From Torreya grandis (Eukaryota > Streptophyta > Pinopsida > Cupressales > Taxaceae), in assembly GCA_037957365.1 (NCBI GenBank), contig JARHVA010008362.1:62001-126000 (forward strand): DNA of 64,000 nt, in the 5' to 3' direction. The position numbers and the translations under genes were made by a program. The notes below the pieces were generated by a model that was not told the origin of the DNA, did no database searches, and saw nothing but the letters and a program-made list of their open reading frames with translations. Below, one piece after another: positions 21,831 through 34,840 of this stretch; within the stretch, counting starts at the first letter, position 1, and the number at the start of each line of letters is the position of its first letter.

Positions 21831-24800
21831 ACAGTCACCAGTTCTAGCTTCTACACAAGTTTTAGTTTCCCCACCAGTTATAGTTCTTCCATTGATATAG
21901 ATTCAAACATAGCTGTGGAATATATTACTAGTACAAAGGATTCATACACTTCCACTACTTTAAGACTCTATATAGCTTCTATCTATAGTATTAACACCTA
22001 GAGTAACTTCATTGAGATCTCATGCATATACACATAGAGCAGATGTTCAAATAACTTCTTCTACTTCTAGATGGGTCCCTAAGAGCCCTACAGTTGCATG
22101 TACTTCTTAGAGTTATAGAGGGACCCCATAGTTAGTTTCTACTTTAGAGATTTTAGAATAGTTATAATGCACATAGATTTTAGAATCATAGTCTCATCCT
22201 TTCCATCATGCTTTAAGATCATGCATGATACTTTGTTCGATACAAGACACCATGACAGGGAGTCTCATCTGAGACTCATCAGTTAATATCATTCCTTCTC
22301 ATTTTTTCGTGTATATAGCTTATTTAAAAACTACAAAAATAATATAAAATATCAAAAACACAAAAAAAGATTATTTTATGCATCATCCATGATTTACATT
22401 GCTATTACTATTTTAGGACTTACATTTGCTATTTCATACTATTGTTTGTTGATTTATCTACATTACCATGCTTCACTTGATCTTCTTTGAGTGTGTGTAG
22501 TGACATCTAGATCCTTGAATTCTTCACTCTACCCATTAAGGGGGCATCCTTCTTCAACATTTGAGACACACATCGATATACATACCCACTAGGGGAATCT
22601 TCTACATGACTACACCATCTAGGTTATGTCATTCTTACATTACACACTCCAAATTATCATGTTATTGTGCATTACTTACTAGCTTACATAGATTACTATA
22701 TTGACATTTCACTAGTATCTAGCATTTGTGTATTTCTTAGCATATACCTAGTCTTATACTATCATGTCTTGCATACTCTCACTCTTGATTTGATTAGTTA
22801 GATGTGATTATACCTTTCTAGTTTTCACATTCTTTTTTTTCTTGCTTTGCATAGTTAGATGTGATTGCATTCCCAGTTCCAATTTTGTTTCTTATGTGTG
22901 CCTTAGGACATTTGCCAATGTCCTTTGCTTCTATTCATATGTGTGTACCTTGCTTATACTCTTCTATGTGCCTATGGCACTCATGTCAATCTTGTTTATT
23001 TCTATTGTATGTGTATGTGGTATTTGAACATGCCTTGTATGTTTATTTTCTAGTTTGAGTGACATGTTCACATGTCCCTTGTTTACTTGGCCCCTTAGCC
23101 ACCCTTGTATGCTTCTTGCTTCTTTATCCATGTGCTTGTTTGATTTTTTTATTGTTGTAATTCCATGATCCATATCATGCATTTTCCTTACTTTTTTGGA
23201 TACCATGATGGACATCATGCTTTATCCCTCCCTGATATCTAACAACTAACAACTAACACATTCAATTCTAGTTTAGTATATTGCACATGCTTTTAAATTT
23301 TTATATCTATCTAGGCATACCCTTATGGATCTAACAATCTTTCAATACAAATATTGCTATATATCAAGATATCTTGTTGATTATCATTGCTATATCATGT
23401 ATATTTCTAACTTAACACACTTATAGGGATTTTTATTTTGAGTGCAATCATTTTAGGGTACTTATTCCTACCCTTATAAGAGAGGGAAACAAATAGGGGT
23501 TTTGTCATAGAGATCAAATCTCCTGGTGGTCAAAATAGTAGCATTCAAATCACCCAATTCAAAATCTAGAGGTCAAACTAGTCAGAACAAAATAAAAAAT
23601 AGTGAAAATTATAGATCAACAACCAGTTTTAGCATAGGAAAATAGTGTCAAAAATGGATAGAATCACTAAAAACAAGGGTGTCCTCATTTTGATGCTCTT
23701 GTCTAGGTAAATAACTACCCAAGTTTTCTAGTAACAGGTAAAATGTTTAGCTCAACTATAGTTTTTGCACATCTAGATCAGTCAAAATCAGTAGTTGCAG
23801 TATAGTTTTCTCAAGGAATCCATATATAGGGGGTATCATACATGGAATGATGGCTCTCACTTCTAGTTTGATATTAGGAAATTAACATAACTTTTAGATC
23901 AGAATCCATGTTTTAGACACCAGTTATTGGGGGCAATGTGCATGGCATATTGATCCTCCCATTTTTTTGAGTTCAGTTTATCTTCCAAGCATTTCTTAGT
24001 AGTTGTGTGCCTTACTCCATTTTTAGGTGATTGACATCCTTTTTCAAGTTTGTCTTTCATACAATCTTAACTTTCCAAGTACTAAATTTCCCAAGTTGTC
24101 TTCCATGTAATCCTATTTGCACTAGTTTCAGAGTGGCTTACATATAAGCCTAATGTCCATCTTTCAAAATGGCCAAGAGTGGCCTAGTTTCTAGCATACA
24201 TTTGACTATCCATACCATCATTGTCAGATTATAGTACATTCATAGGCTTTAAGATCCATCTCATATGAAATCTATTCCATACTAGTACTACTTCATAGCT
24301 TCACTTTATGGGGCAATGATGGAGCCAAAGGTCTAGCTAGCCTTTGTATTCTTAAGCCACCTATTCAAAGGGATTGGACACATAGTCTAGACATCAATTA
24401 TCATATACATGATCATCTAGCTTCACTTAGTAGGCAAAAAAGGATCCAAAGATCTTGCCTTTGAATTATTGAGCCACTTTCCATGGAATTGAGCACTCAT
24501 GTTTGTTCTCAATATAAATATTGGTATAACATGATCTAACACAATCTAACATCACTTATTCTTATTTAGGATCACAACAGGTCTTATATTGGTTCACATA
24601 CCTGGTGAGGTGTATTCATTCCTTTCTCTTCCTTTTTATTTTACTTAGATTTTATTTATTATTTTTTTATATTACATATAATAAAAATTGACCTACTCTT
24701 TGTTTCATTTCACAGATTCACACTTGCATAATGTGCTCTCTATACACCATCCAACATTACTTAGCGTCACACAAGATTCATGGGATTCACCTTTTTAGGT

Positions 24801-24860
24801 AAGTTTACGTATGTTTATTTTTTAATTTTATCCTAGTATTTTGCTTTATTACATCACTAG
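21831..24860 (+). other. E3 long noncoding segment
   Basis: About 3 kb between protease and purine tract. Translation gives only scattered short frames. Part just after the protease (to about 22370) is Pro/Thr/Ser-rich and could be the remains of a linker. Cys/Phe-rich short frames at 22842-23058 have no recognisable pattern and are not called. Confidence 0.6.
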
Positions 24861-24877
24861 AATAAAGGGGGCACAAA
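24861..24877 (+). other. E3 polypurine tract
   Basis: AATAAAGGGGGCACAAA adjoins the 3' LTR start at 24878. Confidence 0.8.
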
Positions 24878-26075
24878 TGTAGTCATGTAAAATGGGAAAT
24901 TTGGTTACTTGAGTATGACTAAAGACACCTAATCCATAGGTCCTCCTACTTGCTTGCACCACCCTTTTAGGTTTTTCTTTCACTAATTCTTAGTCATCCA
25001 AAACCTTTTGGACTTAACCCTTATAGACCCAAGCAACTCTTTTAGGTCTAGATCCATCCCCTAGGTCTCATTCCCTTTGAAAAATAGTGTCGAACTTAGA
25101 TAGGAGCACTAAAACCTAGGGTGTCATGTTTTTGGTGCTATTGTCCAAGTGTACTTTTGGTCCTAATGGTCATTTTCTCTTAGATCATTATCCTAGTTCA
25201 TGTCATCCTAATGTGAATTCATTTAACCCATGATCATTAATTTTCATATAAAAGGTCATTGAAAGTCCATTTAGAAGGGTTGGCACTCATTTACAAGAGA
25301 GAAGCAAGAATACAAAAAAGTAAATTCAATCACTTTTCCCTATTCTATACATATAACCTTACAATATAATTATAAGCTTATTAAAATGCTTACACCAGCC
25401 CCTAGCCATCTGAAATACACCCATTTTTGCATCTAGTTACATTTTCATACACAATTGCACTAAGCACTTCAATGGGAGAACTACATTAGCTTGATCCCTC
25501 CTTGGAGTATTGGTATGTAGGCAACATGCCCACACACAGGGTGTGAAGTGTATCTAGTGTATCCTTTACACACTAACCCCTTCTCTCTTTCCCAAGTTTC
25601 CATTCAAGTTCAAGAATGAACATCTCCTAGGGATTTTGAAGATTAAAATAGATGCACAATAAGCTTCATAGACTTTTGAGCTTTGATATTTCACTAACAG
25701 GGTATCATAGACTTGTTGAGTAGAACCCAAAAAACTCAGATCACCTAGATAATAGCATCAAAAAAGGACTATAGCACTAAATATTAGGGTGTCTTACTTT
25801 CAATGCTCTTATCCAATCTAGATACGAACTTTAGGATCCTATTAATGATAGTCTTCTAAGCCTGCATAGAAATTTCTAGACCTTGTAACATCTATCTTAG
25901 TTAGTTTCTAACTAAGTTTGATTTTCTATTTATTATTAGTATTTTTAGAAAAGGTAAAAATAAAATATATTTACACAAATTAGTGGCTTAATTATTGTAC
26001 ATTATTTACTGACTTAACTACTCAGACCTATTTATTTAGAAATAAAACTACATTATTTTGAGAAACAATAAATTA
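24878..26075 (+). repeat. E3 3' LTR
   Basis: 1198 bp starting TGTAGTCATG and ending AATAAATTA, where the left LTR has AATAAATCA, so the final CA has become TA. The GTAAT target copy follows. Confidence 0.9.
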
Positions 26076-26340
26076 GTAATCGACTTATATGACAAGTAGT
26101 TCATGTTTTTGCTAGATTGAGAGTGCATTTTAAACCCCATGAGGGTTTCTCACATAACCCTTGTGTTGTTTGCTTAATATTTCATTATATTTTTTGTTCA
26201 TTATTAAAAATGATGTGTATGCTTCATGAATTTATGTGTTCAATGATTAAAGGTTTGAAGAGTTTGGAATTGCATTGGATATCCTGCATCACTGATTCAC
26301 CCCTAGTGATTGTACCTCTAATAATTGGTATCATAGTAAG
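26076..26340 (+). repeat. Copia-type LTR 3' end and primer-binding site
   Basis: CCCCATGAGGGTTTCTCACA (26138-26157) resembles the gag-proximal part of many plant copia LTRs (GGGGTTTTCCACGTAAAT). It is followed about 170 bases later by TTGGTATCATAGTAAG (about 26324-26339), close to TGGTATCAGAGC of the initiator tRNA site. The short open frame 26117-26359 is therefore not a gene. The upstream part of this LTR was cut off by E3. Confidence 0.5.
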
Positions 26341-26386
26341 AAATTATTTGCTATTTTAACCACTTGAAGGTGATCCAAGGTAAAAT

Positions 26387-27550
26387 ATGGCTATTTGTGA
26401 AGTTCAAAGAGATTCATCTGTTTGTGATAATGAAAGTGATGATGATGAATTTTTCATAGAACAAGCAAAGTATGAAAGAGCAATGAGATTGAATCTTGGA
26501 GGTCAATTACAGTCAATCAATTTTTTTTTTAATAATGTTTCAAATAATGATGATTGTAATCAAGTTGAAAATGGTATTCTAATCTTGGCTAGAGGAATTT
26601 TTTCAAAAAAATAAGACATCATGTGGAATGAATAATTTTTCCATGATAGTGAAGAAGAAGTTGATGTGAATCTAGAAGCTGAGCTCATGAGTACACTTGA
26701 TAATTTGGATTTTCAAAAGAAGATGAATCATGATTTGAAATCTATAGTGAAGGCTCTTGAGGAAAAAGTGTGTGTCTTAAAGAGTGACCGAGTCAAAGAG
26801 GGTAATATGTATAAGCAGACCATCAAAGATCTCAGAGGCCGATTAGAGGTTTCAAATGGTAGCCTAAAGTCAAGAGAAGAAGAGTGCAAACATCTCAAGA
26901 CTTAGATATAATAAGCCAATGACAAGGTGAATTTAAATCAAAGTGAGCATGATGAGTTGAAAACTAATCTTGATTCCTTGAGAGTAGAGCATGACTAACT
27001 CATAGACAAGCTAGACAACCTAGAAAAAGAACATGTGAAGCCTGAGTAAGCTAAAAATAATGATAATATGAAAAACAATGAAAGAAGACCATCTAAATAG
27101 ATCAATGCAATGAGATATTCATTTTAGGGTCATTATTATGTGTGTAATCAATTTAGACACATTTCTAGAGAGTGCATGAGGAGAAGAAATCATTCAAAGT
27201 AACATCATAATCATCGTCAAGAAAAAGGTGTGAATGAGTTTTTTTATTTCAGATGTCATAGAGTTGGTCACATTTCTAGATTTTTCAAGAATAGTTTGAA
27301 TGATTTCTCAAGGCAAAACGAGGCGTGTAGAGCTCCTAGTGTACAAAGAAGAGGTCATTCATGGTTATGGATACTTAAAACTATTAGGAGAGATCAGATT
27401 AAGACTGAGGATGATTTGGTTACTAAGCATGTTAGTCAAGAGTGTTTTATTATGGATCCCAAGAAGGAAGAAGAATTTCTTATCATGATAGAGGAAGAAT
27501 CAGATAAGAAGGTATGTAAGGAAAGTTTGTTGCTAGGTATTGTTGAATAA
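26387..27550 (+). pseudogene. gag: Copia-like gag C-terminal part: coiled coil plus two decayed zinc knuckles
   Basis: Starts shortly after the primer site. An acidic segment (NESDDDEFFIEQ) is followed by a helix-forming region at 26666-27030, rich in Leu, Lys and Glu with heptad-like spacing. Then come YVCNQFRHISREC (about 27137) and FRCHRVGHISRFF (about 27245), both close to C-x2-C-x4-H-x4-C with one Cys replaced in each. A 106-codon tail (27230-27550) has no known pattern. Three to five stops break the frame. No protease, integrase or RT follows, so the element is truncated or was non-autonomous. Confidence 0.6.
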
Positions 27551-28385
27551 AAGATAGACTCTAGTTCTAAGTTGCTAATGAGTCAAAATGAACCTCATGT
27601 TATAGTTGAGCATGATTATTGTTAACATCATCTTCTACTAGACTTTTGTGATATTACTTTAGATAGTAAGATGATTGATTCAATCGAGGAGGGTGCTAAG
27701 AACATGTGCTATCTATATGTGTTGATCTTATAGTCATAGAAGAGAAGAATAATGATAAAGTAGAGGAACAAGTGGTTTTAGTCAAGCATAAGAATATGAA
27801 GAATAAATTTCATTCCTATGATGAGGATTGGTGTGCTATACTTTTATAGGATCTTTGTGGAGTAGGGTGTCTCTCTAGGCTTTAAGGAGATACTTGTCAG
27901 TAAGAGGAAGCTTGGTGGTTTTCATATTGTTCTTGATAATAAGGTATGAAGACAAAGGTATGATTGTGTATTCATTTTTTGTTATATATCTATTTATTGA
28001 AGAAAAGAAGCATGTGAAGAATCTCAGTGGTCCTATCTTGAGGAGAAGTTATCTTGTTAATTATGGTTTGGATGCTCTGGTATAAAGGTGAGTTTTAATA
28101 TCTGTCTATATATCAATTTGTAGTAGATGCTAGGTGAGCCTAAAAGTTAAAGGTCTCTCTTATAGGATTGTTGAGTAGTTATGTAGGCATCAGAGATGGT
28201 ATGAATACTTGAAGGGCTTTAACAAGCTATTCTAATGTTTTTTTCCCTAGTTGAGGTCTTGTTGTAATATTTCTTGAAATCTTGAAGGAGATTATCTTGG
28301 TGTGTTCTTAAGACATGATTTGAAGTAAAATAGTTTATTTAGCGACATGTTGATCTCATAAAATATTAAAAGGGTGTGATGATAT
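27551..28385. other. Unassigned sequence after the copia-like gag
   Basis: Translation has a few lysine-rich short stretches but no retrotransposon motif. It ends against the LTR-like start at 28386. Confidence 0.4.
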
Positions 28386-30050
28386 TGTAAACACTAGAAA
28401 ACTACACATCATGGTTCTAGATTTCAAAATGACCCTTAGACCACCTCAAGACACCCTAGGGACCACTTCACAACCTTTAGATCATAAACTTAATTCAAGC
28501 TAATTAACTAGATAACTAACCCTACCATTCTACCTTTGACCCATTAACTATCTAAGGTTAATCCTTAATCGATAATGGTTAGGATCAACCAATGATGGTC
28601 AAGTTTTAACTACCTAAACACTTAAACTCTAACATCAACTCCAACTTGCTTTTTTATATTTAGCTTGTTTGATCCATGTGAAAATCAATGCATGATAAAG
28701 ATAAATTTAGATACCTTATCAAACCTCTTATTTGAACTAGTTTTTTGACCTCTCCCTCTCCTATATATATAGAGAGTAAGAGGAGATGAAAGAGCATCAA
28801 AAATTATTAGAGCTTATTATATCAAAACTTCTTTACAAGTCTTCTTATGATAATCTAGGAAAGCTTCCATTTTTTAGGCTAGATATCTGAAGTGATGTTG
28901 CTCATCAATCATAGCCAAGATACCATCAATGGGTTTTTTAACCACACACCTCAACATTCCTCAGATCAATAAAAATTAAGCTAAGTATCTATCTTTTATC
29001 AGATTCAGTAATTAGATTCTCTATTTTATCTTCCATCCCACCTTTCAGAATCCATTCTATAACCTCATCAACCAAGATTATTGAACTAGGCCAAAACCGA
29101 TAGTAACTTCCAATGGTCACCCTAACCATCAATACTCTATCCATATCCAATTATGGTCACCCAATTGTTAATGGTTTTACCCAACCACTAATGATTACTA
29201 GATGACAATTCCAATAAAAGGCTATGTTCACCTATCTAAAACCAACCAAATAATAATTTCTAACTTTTTCTTGATCATAGAACATCATGCTATTTTTTGA
29301 ACCATAGCTAATTAATTTAGCATAGATATCTGACCATTTATTGTTATAATTAGTCAAATTCAGCTATCTTCTTATCAAGCACTTCTTGTATTCCATTTTA
29401 ATATCTTTTGTTATATATGCAAGTAAATTATCTTTCACTTTCAGAACTTATTTGTTTAAAAGAATGTATTGATAACATCATAATAAATGTGTACTTATCA
29501 TATCTAGCCCATGATAGGCAATCCACCAAACTACCTAAATAATCAACCATTTCTTTTAGTGCTTTCTTATCTACAGGTTATTTCTCCCCAAACAAAGAGT
29601 CTCCATAATTATCTAGATCAATGTGTGCACAACATATCAAGTTTTTCTACCATACCCTCCTAAATTTTTTTCTCTTTCTTCTAATAATATAAGAAAAATT
29701 TTATTGAAGAATTTTGGCATGCTTGATGGGACCCTTGAGTCTTAACTTGTGTTCATTAGTTTGCATCTAGGTTCTCTTCTTCTTCTTATATGCTCATACA
29801 ACAAAAACAAAAATTTCATTTTGGGTTTAAAATTAACTACATACATTATTTTCTTGCAAGTTTAGCTCACATAGATTAATTAAAAAAAATTAAATCAATC
29901 GTAGCTTCACTCTTGTCACACACACAAGACCAAACCACTTACATCTAATCAAACATCAAAATAATTGACATAATGCCCGACTAGGATTTCATCACCTAGT
30001 TATCACCTTCACCCCTTGGATATCTTACTTTGATGTCATTACCAAGAATA
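28386..30050 (+). repeat. E4 5' LTR and leader (approximate)
   Basis: TGTAAACACTAG at 28386 resembles the TGTAGACACC start of other LTRs in this window. A TATA box lies about 375 bases in. Repeated phrases such as AATGGTCACCC and TAATGGTTTTACCC occur near 29110-29180. The LTR end and primer site were not fixed, and no second copy exists in the window. Confidence 0.45.
28762..28773 (+). promoter_or_regulatory. E4 LTR TATA box candidate
   Basis: CTATATATATAG, followed by a purine-rich AGAGTAAGAGGAG stretch. Position inside the presumed LTR fits a U3 promoter. Confidence 0.45.
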
Positions 30051-30480
30051 TAAACCAAAACTTAGCTCTCTAGTTGAGTATAGTCTCTAGTAATTGGTAT
30101 TTATTGGCTCAACACCTAACACCCTTATCCTTGTAGTGTGTGAAGTGAGGAGGTATGCCCAAATATCAACCCATGTACTTTTTTCTAACATAGATCCCTT
30201 TGAGAGCCTAAACCACCTGAAACCAATCATAGACAACTTATCTAATACCCATTATACAAACCAAAGTTGAGTCACACAATTCTTATAAGCTTAAGGCATA
30301 AGACATAAGAGAGACTAAAAATAACCTTAGGATTTAACATGCTTTAGTGTGTGTTTCATTTCTTTGACCTTTCTTATCTTCTCTTTGTTTGAGTTGTGCT
30401 ATTGCTTATGTTTTCCTTTTCTCCTTATTTTCATGGTTTTAATTTAGTAATAACTAAGGAATCAAGCAAGTCAAGATCCA
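30051..30480. other. E4 leader, no gene seen
   Basis: AT-rich sequence between the presumed LTR and gag with no coding pattern. Confidence 0.4.
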
Positions 30481-32440
30481 CCTCCAAACCATCCAACTTC
30501 TTCTACCTCTTCATCCATGGAGTATAATTTAGATGCAAAGAGTTCTCCTCATCCTTTTAGGAGTTCCAATTTCTCTTAGGTATCTACCCAAGGGGATACA
30601 AATTTAATCACCTTTTTAGATAACAATATTGTGGCCCTTCAACATTATCTCAACACCATGTCTCATCATATCCTCATTTTGCTTCTTCCTATGGATCCAC
30701 CTTATGGCATGCCATCCTAGATTATGGGTGACACCTCTATTTCCACCATCACCACCTAACCATTAACCACTCGAGCATCTTCCTCTACGAATAGTCCCTC
30801 TGATACCACTATGAAAAACCAACCTATCCAACCTATGAACACCCTAATACCTTCCACCCTAACTAACAACTCTTTTACCTTAGGACCAACTCAACTGTTA
30901 ACCACATATACTCTCCTCATTATTCAATTACCCACTAACAATAATGCCACCCTTCATTTGGCTATCCTTAATCCACTAACCCCTACTTCACTCCAAAACT
31001 CGGTGGTTTCTATACCTTCTAACCTACCACCCATCAGTACCAAAGTCACACCTATCCTCTACCTTAAAATCTAATCATACCTATGACCCAACCTAAATTA
31101 TTCCCTCAATAGGTGCCCATTTCACCAAAATTGAGATAAATCCCTAAGCCATAAGGGTATGCACCTCTACCTACTACCCAACCACCTGCATCCACTTACC
31201 ATATATGACACCTACCTAACCACCTATTTCTAGGTATCCTTAAATTCAATATTCTCAACCATCCATGCCAACATATCAATATGTGGTAGCATCTCAACCT
31301 CCAACTAATTATCAATATGATCTACCTCAACAAAATGCACCTTATAACTTCTTAGGTGCATAACCAAAAATCTACCTAGTAAAAATGCTAATGGATAAAA
31401 TGACTACTTTGGAGTCATCCATTTCTATAGCTCAAAATATTTTATCATATGACCAAATATATATTGAACCAATTCATCCATCTATCCCCATTTTAACCTA
31501 TCCTCCTTAGTGGGAAATTCCCAAAATTTCAAAATTTCAAAGTATGGAAGACCCTCAAAAGCATCTGAGAGCATTTAGGCATTCATGTTATTTGATTGGC
31601 TACGATGATGCTCTTCTTCTTCATACCTTTCCCATGTTTTTATCTAGTCTAGCACTAGATTGGTATAATTATATCACAAAGAATATTATATTTTATTTTT
31701 CCCAGCTAGCTCAAACCTTCCTAGATCACTTTTTTATAAACATCTCCAAGAAGGTTTCGATCACTGATCTCTACTCCATTTGTCAATTTGATGATGAGTC
31801 GATTGTTAATTTCATATCCCATTCAAGAAGTCTAATAAATAAACTCTCTTTCTCCTTTCCCCAACCTAAGCTAATTAATATTTTCAATCAAGTATGTACC
31901 TAACACATTTCCTCTACTTTATGGGTTCAAAGTTTCAGGACCTTTGATGATGCTTTTACCATGTCACACAAACTAGAAAATATATCCATCGATGAGGGGA
32001 GATTAAAGTTGAGAAACAAAAACTCCACATTCAAATAAAATGAGGCTTCTTCATCCAATCCCAATAATTAAACCAACACTAGCACCAAAAACCAAGGAAA
32101 TATGAATGTAGTTATCCTTAAAACTAATCCTCCACCCATTGTTAATTGGCCTAACTCTTCCAATTCCTCTAATCAAAACATAGGGAATCAAAATAACAAC
32201 TAGAAGCAATTTACTCTAATTAGGGATTCATATGATTTAGTCTTGGATAAATTCTTTAAATCCAATCTCATACAACTCCCTCTAATCAAACATCTACATC
32301 AATTTGATTCTTCTCATCCTATACCTAGATGGTATACAGAGAATGAATTGTGCACCTTCTACCGAGTCATTAGGCATGACGTTAGTAGGTGTAATACCTT
32401 CAATAATGTTGTCCAAAATCTCATTGACAAGGTGTAACAT
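30481..32440 (+). pseudogene. gag: E4 gag
   Basis: Pro/Gln/Tyr/Thr-rich N-terminal part (to about 31400) leads into a capsid-like core open from 31544 for 119 codons: MEDPQKHLRAFRHSCYLIGY, then SLALDWYNYI, DHFFINISKK and SICQFDDESIVNF. This is the usual Tat gag pattern. Near 32345-32430 is CTFYRVIRHDVSRC, a C-x2-Y-x4-H-x4-C knuckle variant, then NNVVQNLIDKV. Frame breaks at about 31900 and 32040 are stops. It resembles E3 gag closely enough to suggest related families. Confidence 0.78.
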
Positions 32441-34370
32441 GTGTTGGATAACCTTAATTCACCCCAAAACTAATCACTTGACATCTTCAAACAACCATTT
32501 CCCAACCATGCTCTTTCCACCAACAACAAAAACAAAATAGAATCCTCTCATACCCATGAGGCCCATATTATCAATATTATTCTTGGTGATCTCATTGCCA
32601 AGGAAATGATTGACTAAATCACCTCTTATTCTACTCTACTTATTGAGGTAGTGGAGTCACCAAACTCTCCTTTGATAAACATACTAGAGGAGGCAACTTT
32701 ACCACTTTACCATTTTCCTCAATCATACAAAAATCTAGTCTTCCTTTAGAAAGAAACCACTTTTCCTACACTTACCACTGAGGAATTACCTTCCCAGATG
32801 TTAGAAAATTTTAATAAAAAAATATGAGGTAACCATTCCTTCCTCTCAACCTTTGGGCCTATCTTTTAAATCCAATATTGAGGGAATTAGACCAATCTAT
32901 AAACCTTTCTCTAAAATGGATAAAAACTTAGAATTCATATCTAAGCCTAACCTAGATCAGGCCACCTTTTGGTAATAGCTTTGGCTACCTTATACAACCA
33001 AGCAAGAGCCTTATTTATCATAATAACCTAGCATTTCCACTATCAAATCTACTATCATCACAATTTTACCATTGGACACTTGTACCAACTAAACTATAAC
33101 AAAGTCATTAAAGCCAAACTCACCCAAAGTAACCAAATCACATTTTACCATTCCAACCAAACCCACCAAGAAACTTGGTGTATTTCCTATTTAGAACCTT
33201 ACTCACCTACTAGTAAATTTGGATTTAATCTCACTAAACCTATCAAAGAAACCCTATACTAAGTCAACAAAGAAGGTGAAACCACCTAAAAGCCCAATAA
33301 CCAAAACTCTACCTCCCTTCTCCACTTTTCCTTTCTATTTTAGAACCTCATCCCTCTACCTTAATTGGGAATCTAACCATCCCAATAAAAACCTAACCAC
33401 CACTTTTGGTTATGCCATCACTCCTACTTCATCCACACTTATTTTCACCAAACCATCCATAAGCAAACCACCTACCTCAAAACCTTCTACCCCCAAGCTA
33501 TTGAACTCTTTACCAAAATCAAAACCATCCACCAATAATTCTACTTTACCCACAACTTATACCATCAATCCTACTTCTAAAAGGCTTCCAACCCAACCAC
33601 TAAAACCAAGACCTCCATACCCTTGCCACCTTTGTCTGAGTCTTACTCAACCATTTTTCAAAGGTTATTTCAACTTATTGCTTAACCCTATCACCTATCA
33701 AACCATTTTACTTGCTTAGTCTTAAACCATCTTGGTATAATGATTGCTTAGTGTGCTCATATTATAAAACACCTAGGCATGGTACAAATAATTGAAAGGC
33801 TCTCCAAACCATAACTTATTGGCTATATCATGAGGATGAATTATTATCAAATGATCCTCCCATGATCCCACCATAAAACTAAAAAATAGAAACCAATGAC
33901 CAACACTTACCTACTCCCCCACTTTCACCTTAGACTGAGGAAGAACCACATCAATCCACTACCCCAACTATTCCCTTAGTCCCTAACATCCATGTGGTCA
34001 CATGATCATAGGCTCAAAAAAAGAAATAAGGGGAAGGCAAAAGTGTATATTCCATAGACATATCCTTCTTCCACCATATAACCAAACCAAATCCAAATAC
34101 CTTCACCATAAACCCAACCTAAGGTATCCATCTTAGGTACGTCTCAGTCCAACCCTTTTAAATCGATCCAAAAGGTGGTTCTAAAATAGCTTCACCAAAC
34201 ACTGATGGAGATGAGTCTATATGAACTAATCAATACCTCATCCCATCATCACCAAGTAATGATAGAGGCCTTATAATCCATAGAGGTCCAACTAAAAGAC
34301 CCAAAAAATCTAGTAGCCTTTGTCAAATCTCTCCAAATTTCTAACCTTATTACCTTCAAGGATTTCAAAA
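32441..34370 (+). pseudogene. E4 Pro/Thr/Ser/Lys-rich linker between gag and protease
   Basis: About 1.9 kb with low-complexity translation in shifting frames; the longest open part, 33219-33719, is 166 codons with many SKPPTSKPSTPK-like runs. No domain is recognised. The length is large for a gag-protease spacer but not unusual for Tat elements with long gag-pol regions. It is part of the decayed polyprotein, not a separate gene. Confidence 0.5.
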
Positions 34371-34379
34371 TACCCTCTA

Positions 34380-34840
34380 TCCATCTAGACATCTAGATCC
34401 TCCCCTTTTCATTACTACATACATCAACCAAACCCATGTCAAAAGGTTTATGATTAATGAGGCATATAATATTAACATTATCTCCTCTCATGCTTATGAC
34501 TAGCTTAAATTGCCAGAGAACATCATGTCAAAAACCTCAACAATCCTCTAAGAATTTAACAACATAATGGCCACAACTCTGGGAACTATTATCCTCCATA
34601 TTAATTTATAACCTTGAACACTCCATAAAATATTTTATGTAGTATAAGGAGAGTTCTAGTATAATGTTTTTTTGGGATGACCTTGGATCTATTCCATGGG
34701 TTGTGTGCCATCTATCCTCTACTGATGCATCAAATTTGAGCATGAAGTGAAATTTGTTATCATACAATCTAACTCAAGTCCTTTCTCATCATGCAACATG
34801 ACATATCGTCCCAATGACATTCTCTTTCCTCCATCCACCA
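34380..34840 (+). pseudogene. pol: E4 aspartic protease
   Basis: FMINEAYNINIISSHAYD occupies the place of the active site (FLIDEGSxxNI in relatives). Asp is Asn and the Gly after Glu is Ala, so catalysis is lost. It continues with ATTLGTIILHINL, a VLLG.PWIHSMG segment and SILYQCIKFEHE, then SFPHHAT. The strand, order and PWI segment make the identity firm despite several stops and a shift near 34640. Confidence 0.75.

Larger units (their letters stand above)
17636..26075 (+). mobile_element. E3: gag-protease-only LTR element (non-autonomous)
   Basis: LTRs 17636-18844 and 24878-26075 flank 6.0 kb. A purine tract AATAAAGGGGGCACAAA precedes the 3' LTR. Target copies are TTAAT (17631-17635) and GTAAT (26076-26080), four of five matching. 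The interior has a repeat-bearing leader, a decayed Tat-type gag and an aspartic protease, then about 3 kb without any RT, RNase H or integrase motif in any frame I could follow. This is the structure of terminal-repeat elements with gag only, here with protease as well. It lies within an older copia-like sequence. Confidence 0.85.

Noticed and set aside
22842..23058. Cys/Phe-rich short frames suggesting membrane segments or an envelope in E3
   Set aside because: Two overlapping frames with the same base composition effect, under 70 codons, no signal peptide, no cleavage site and no continuation.
26117..26359. 80-codon frame after E3
   Set aside because: It covers the copia-like LTR end and primer-binding site.
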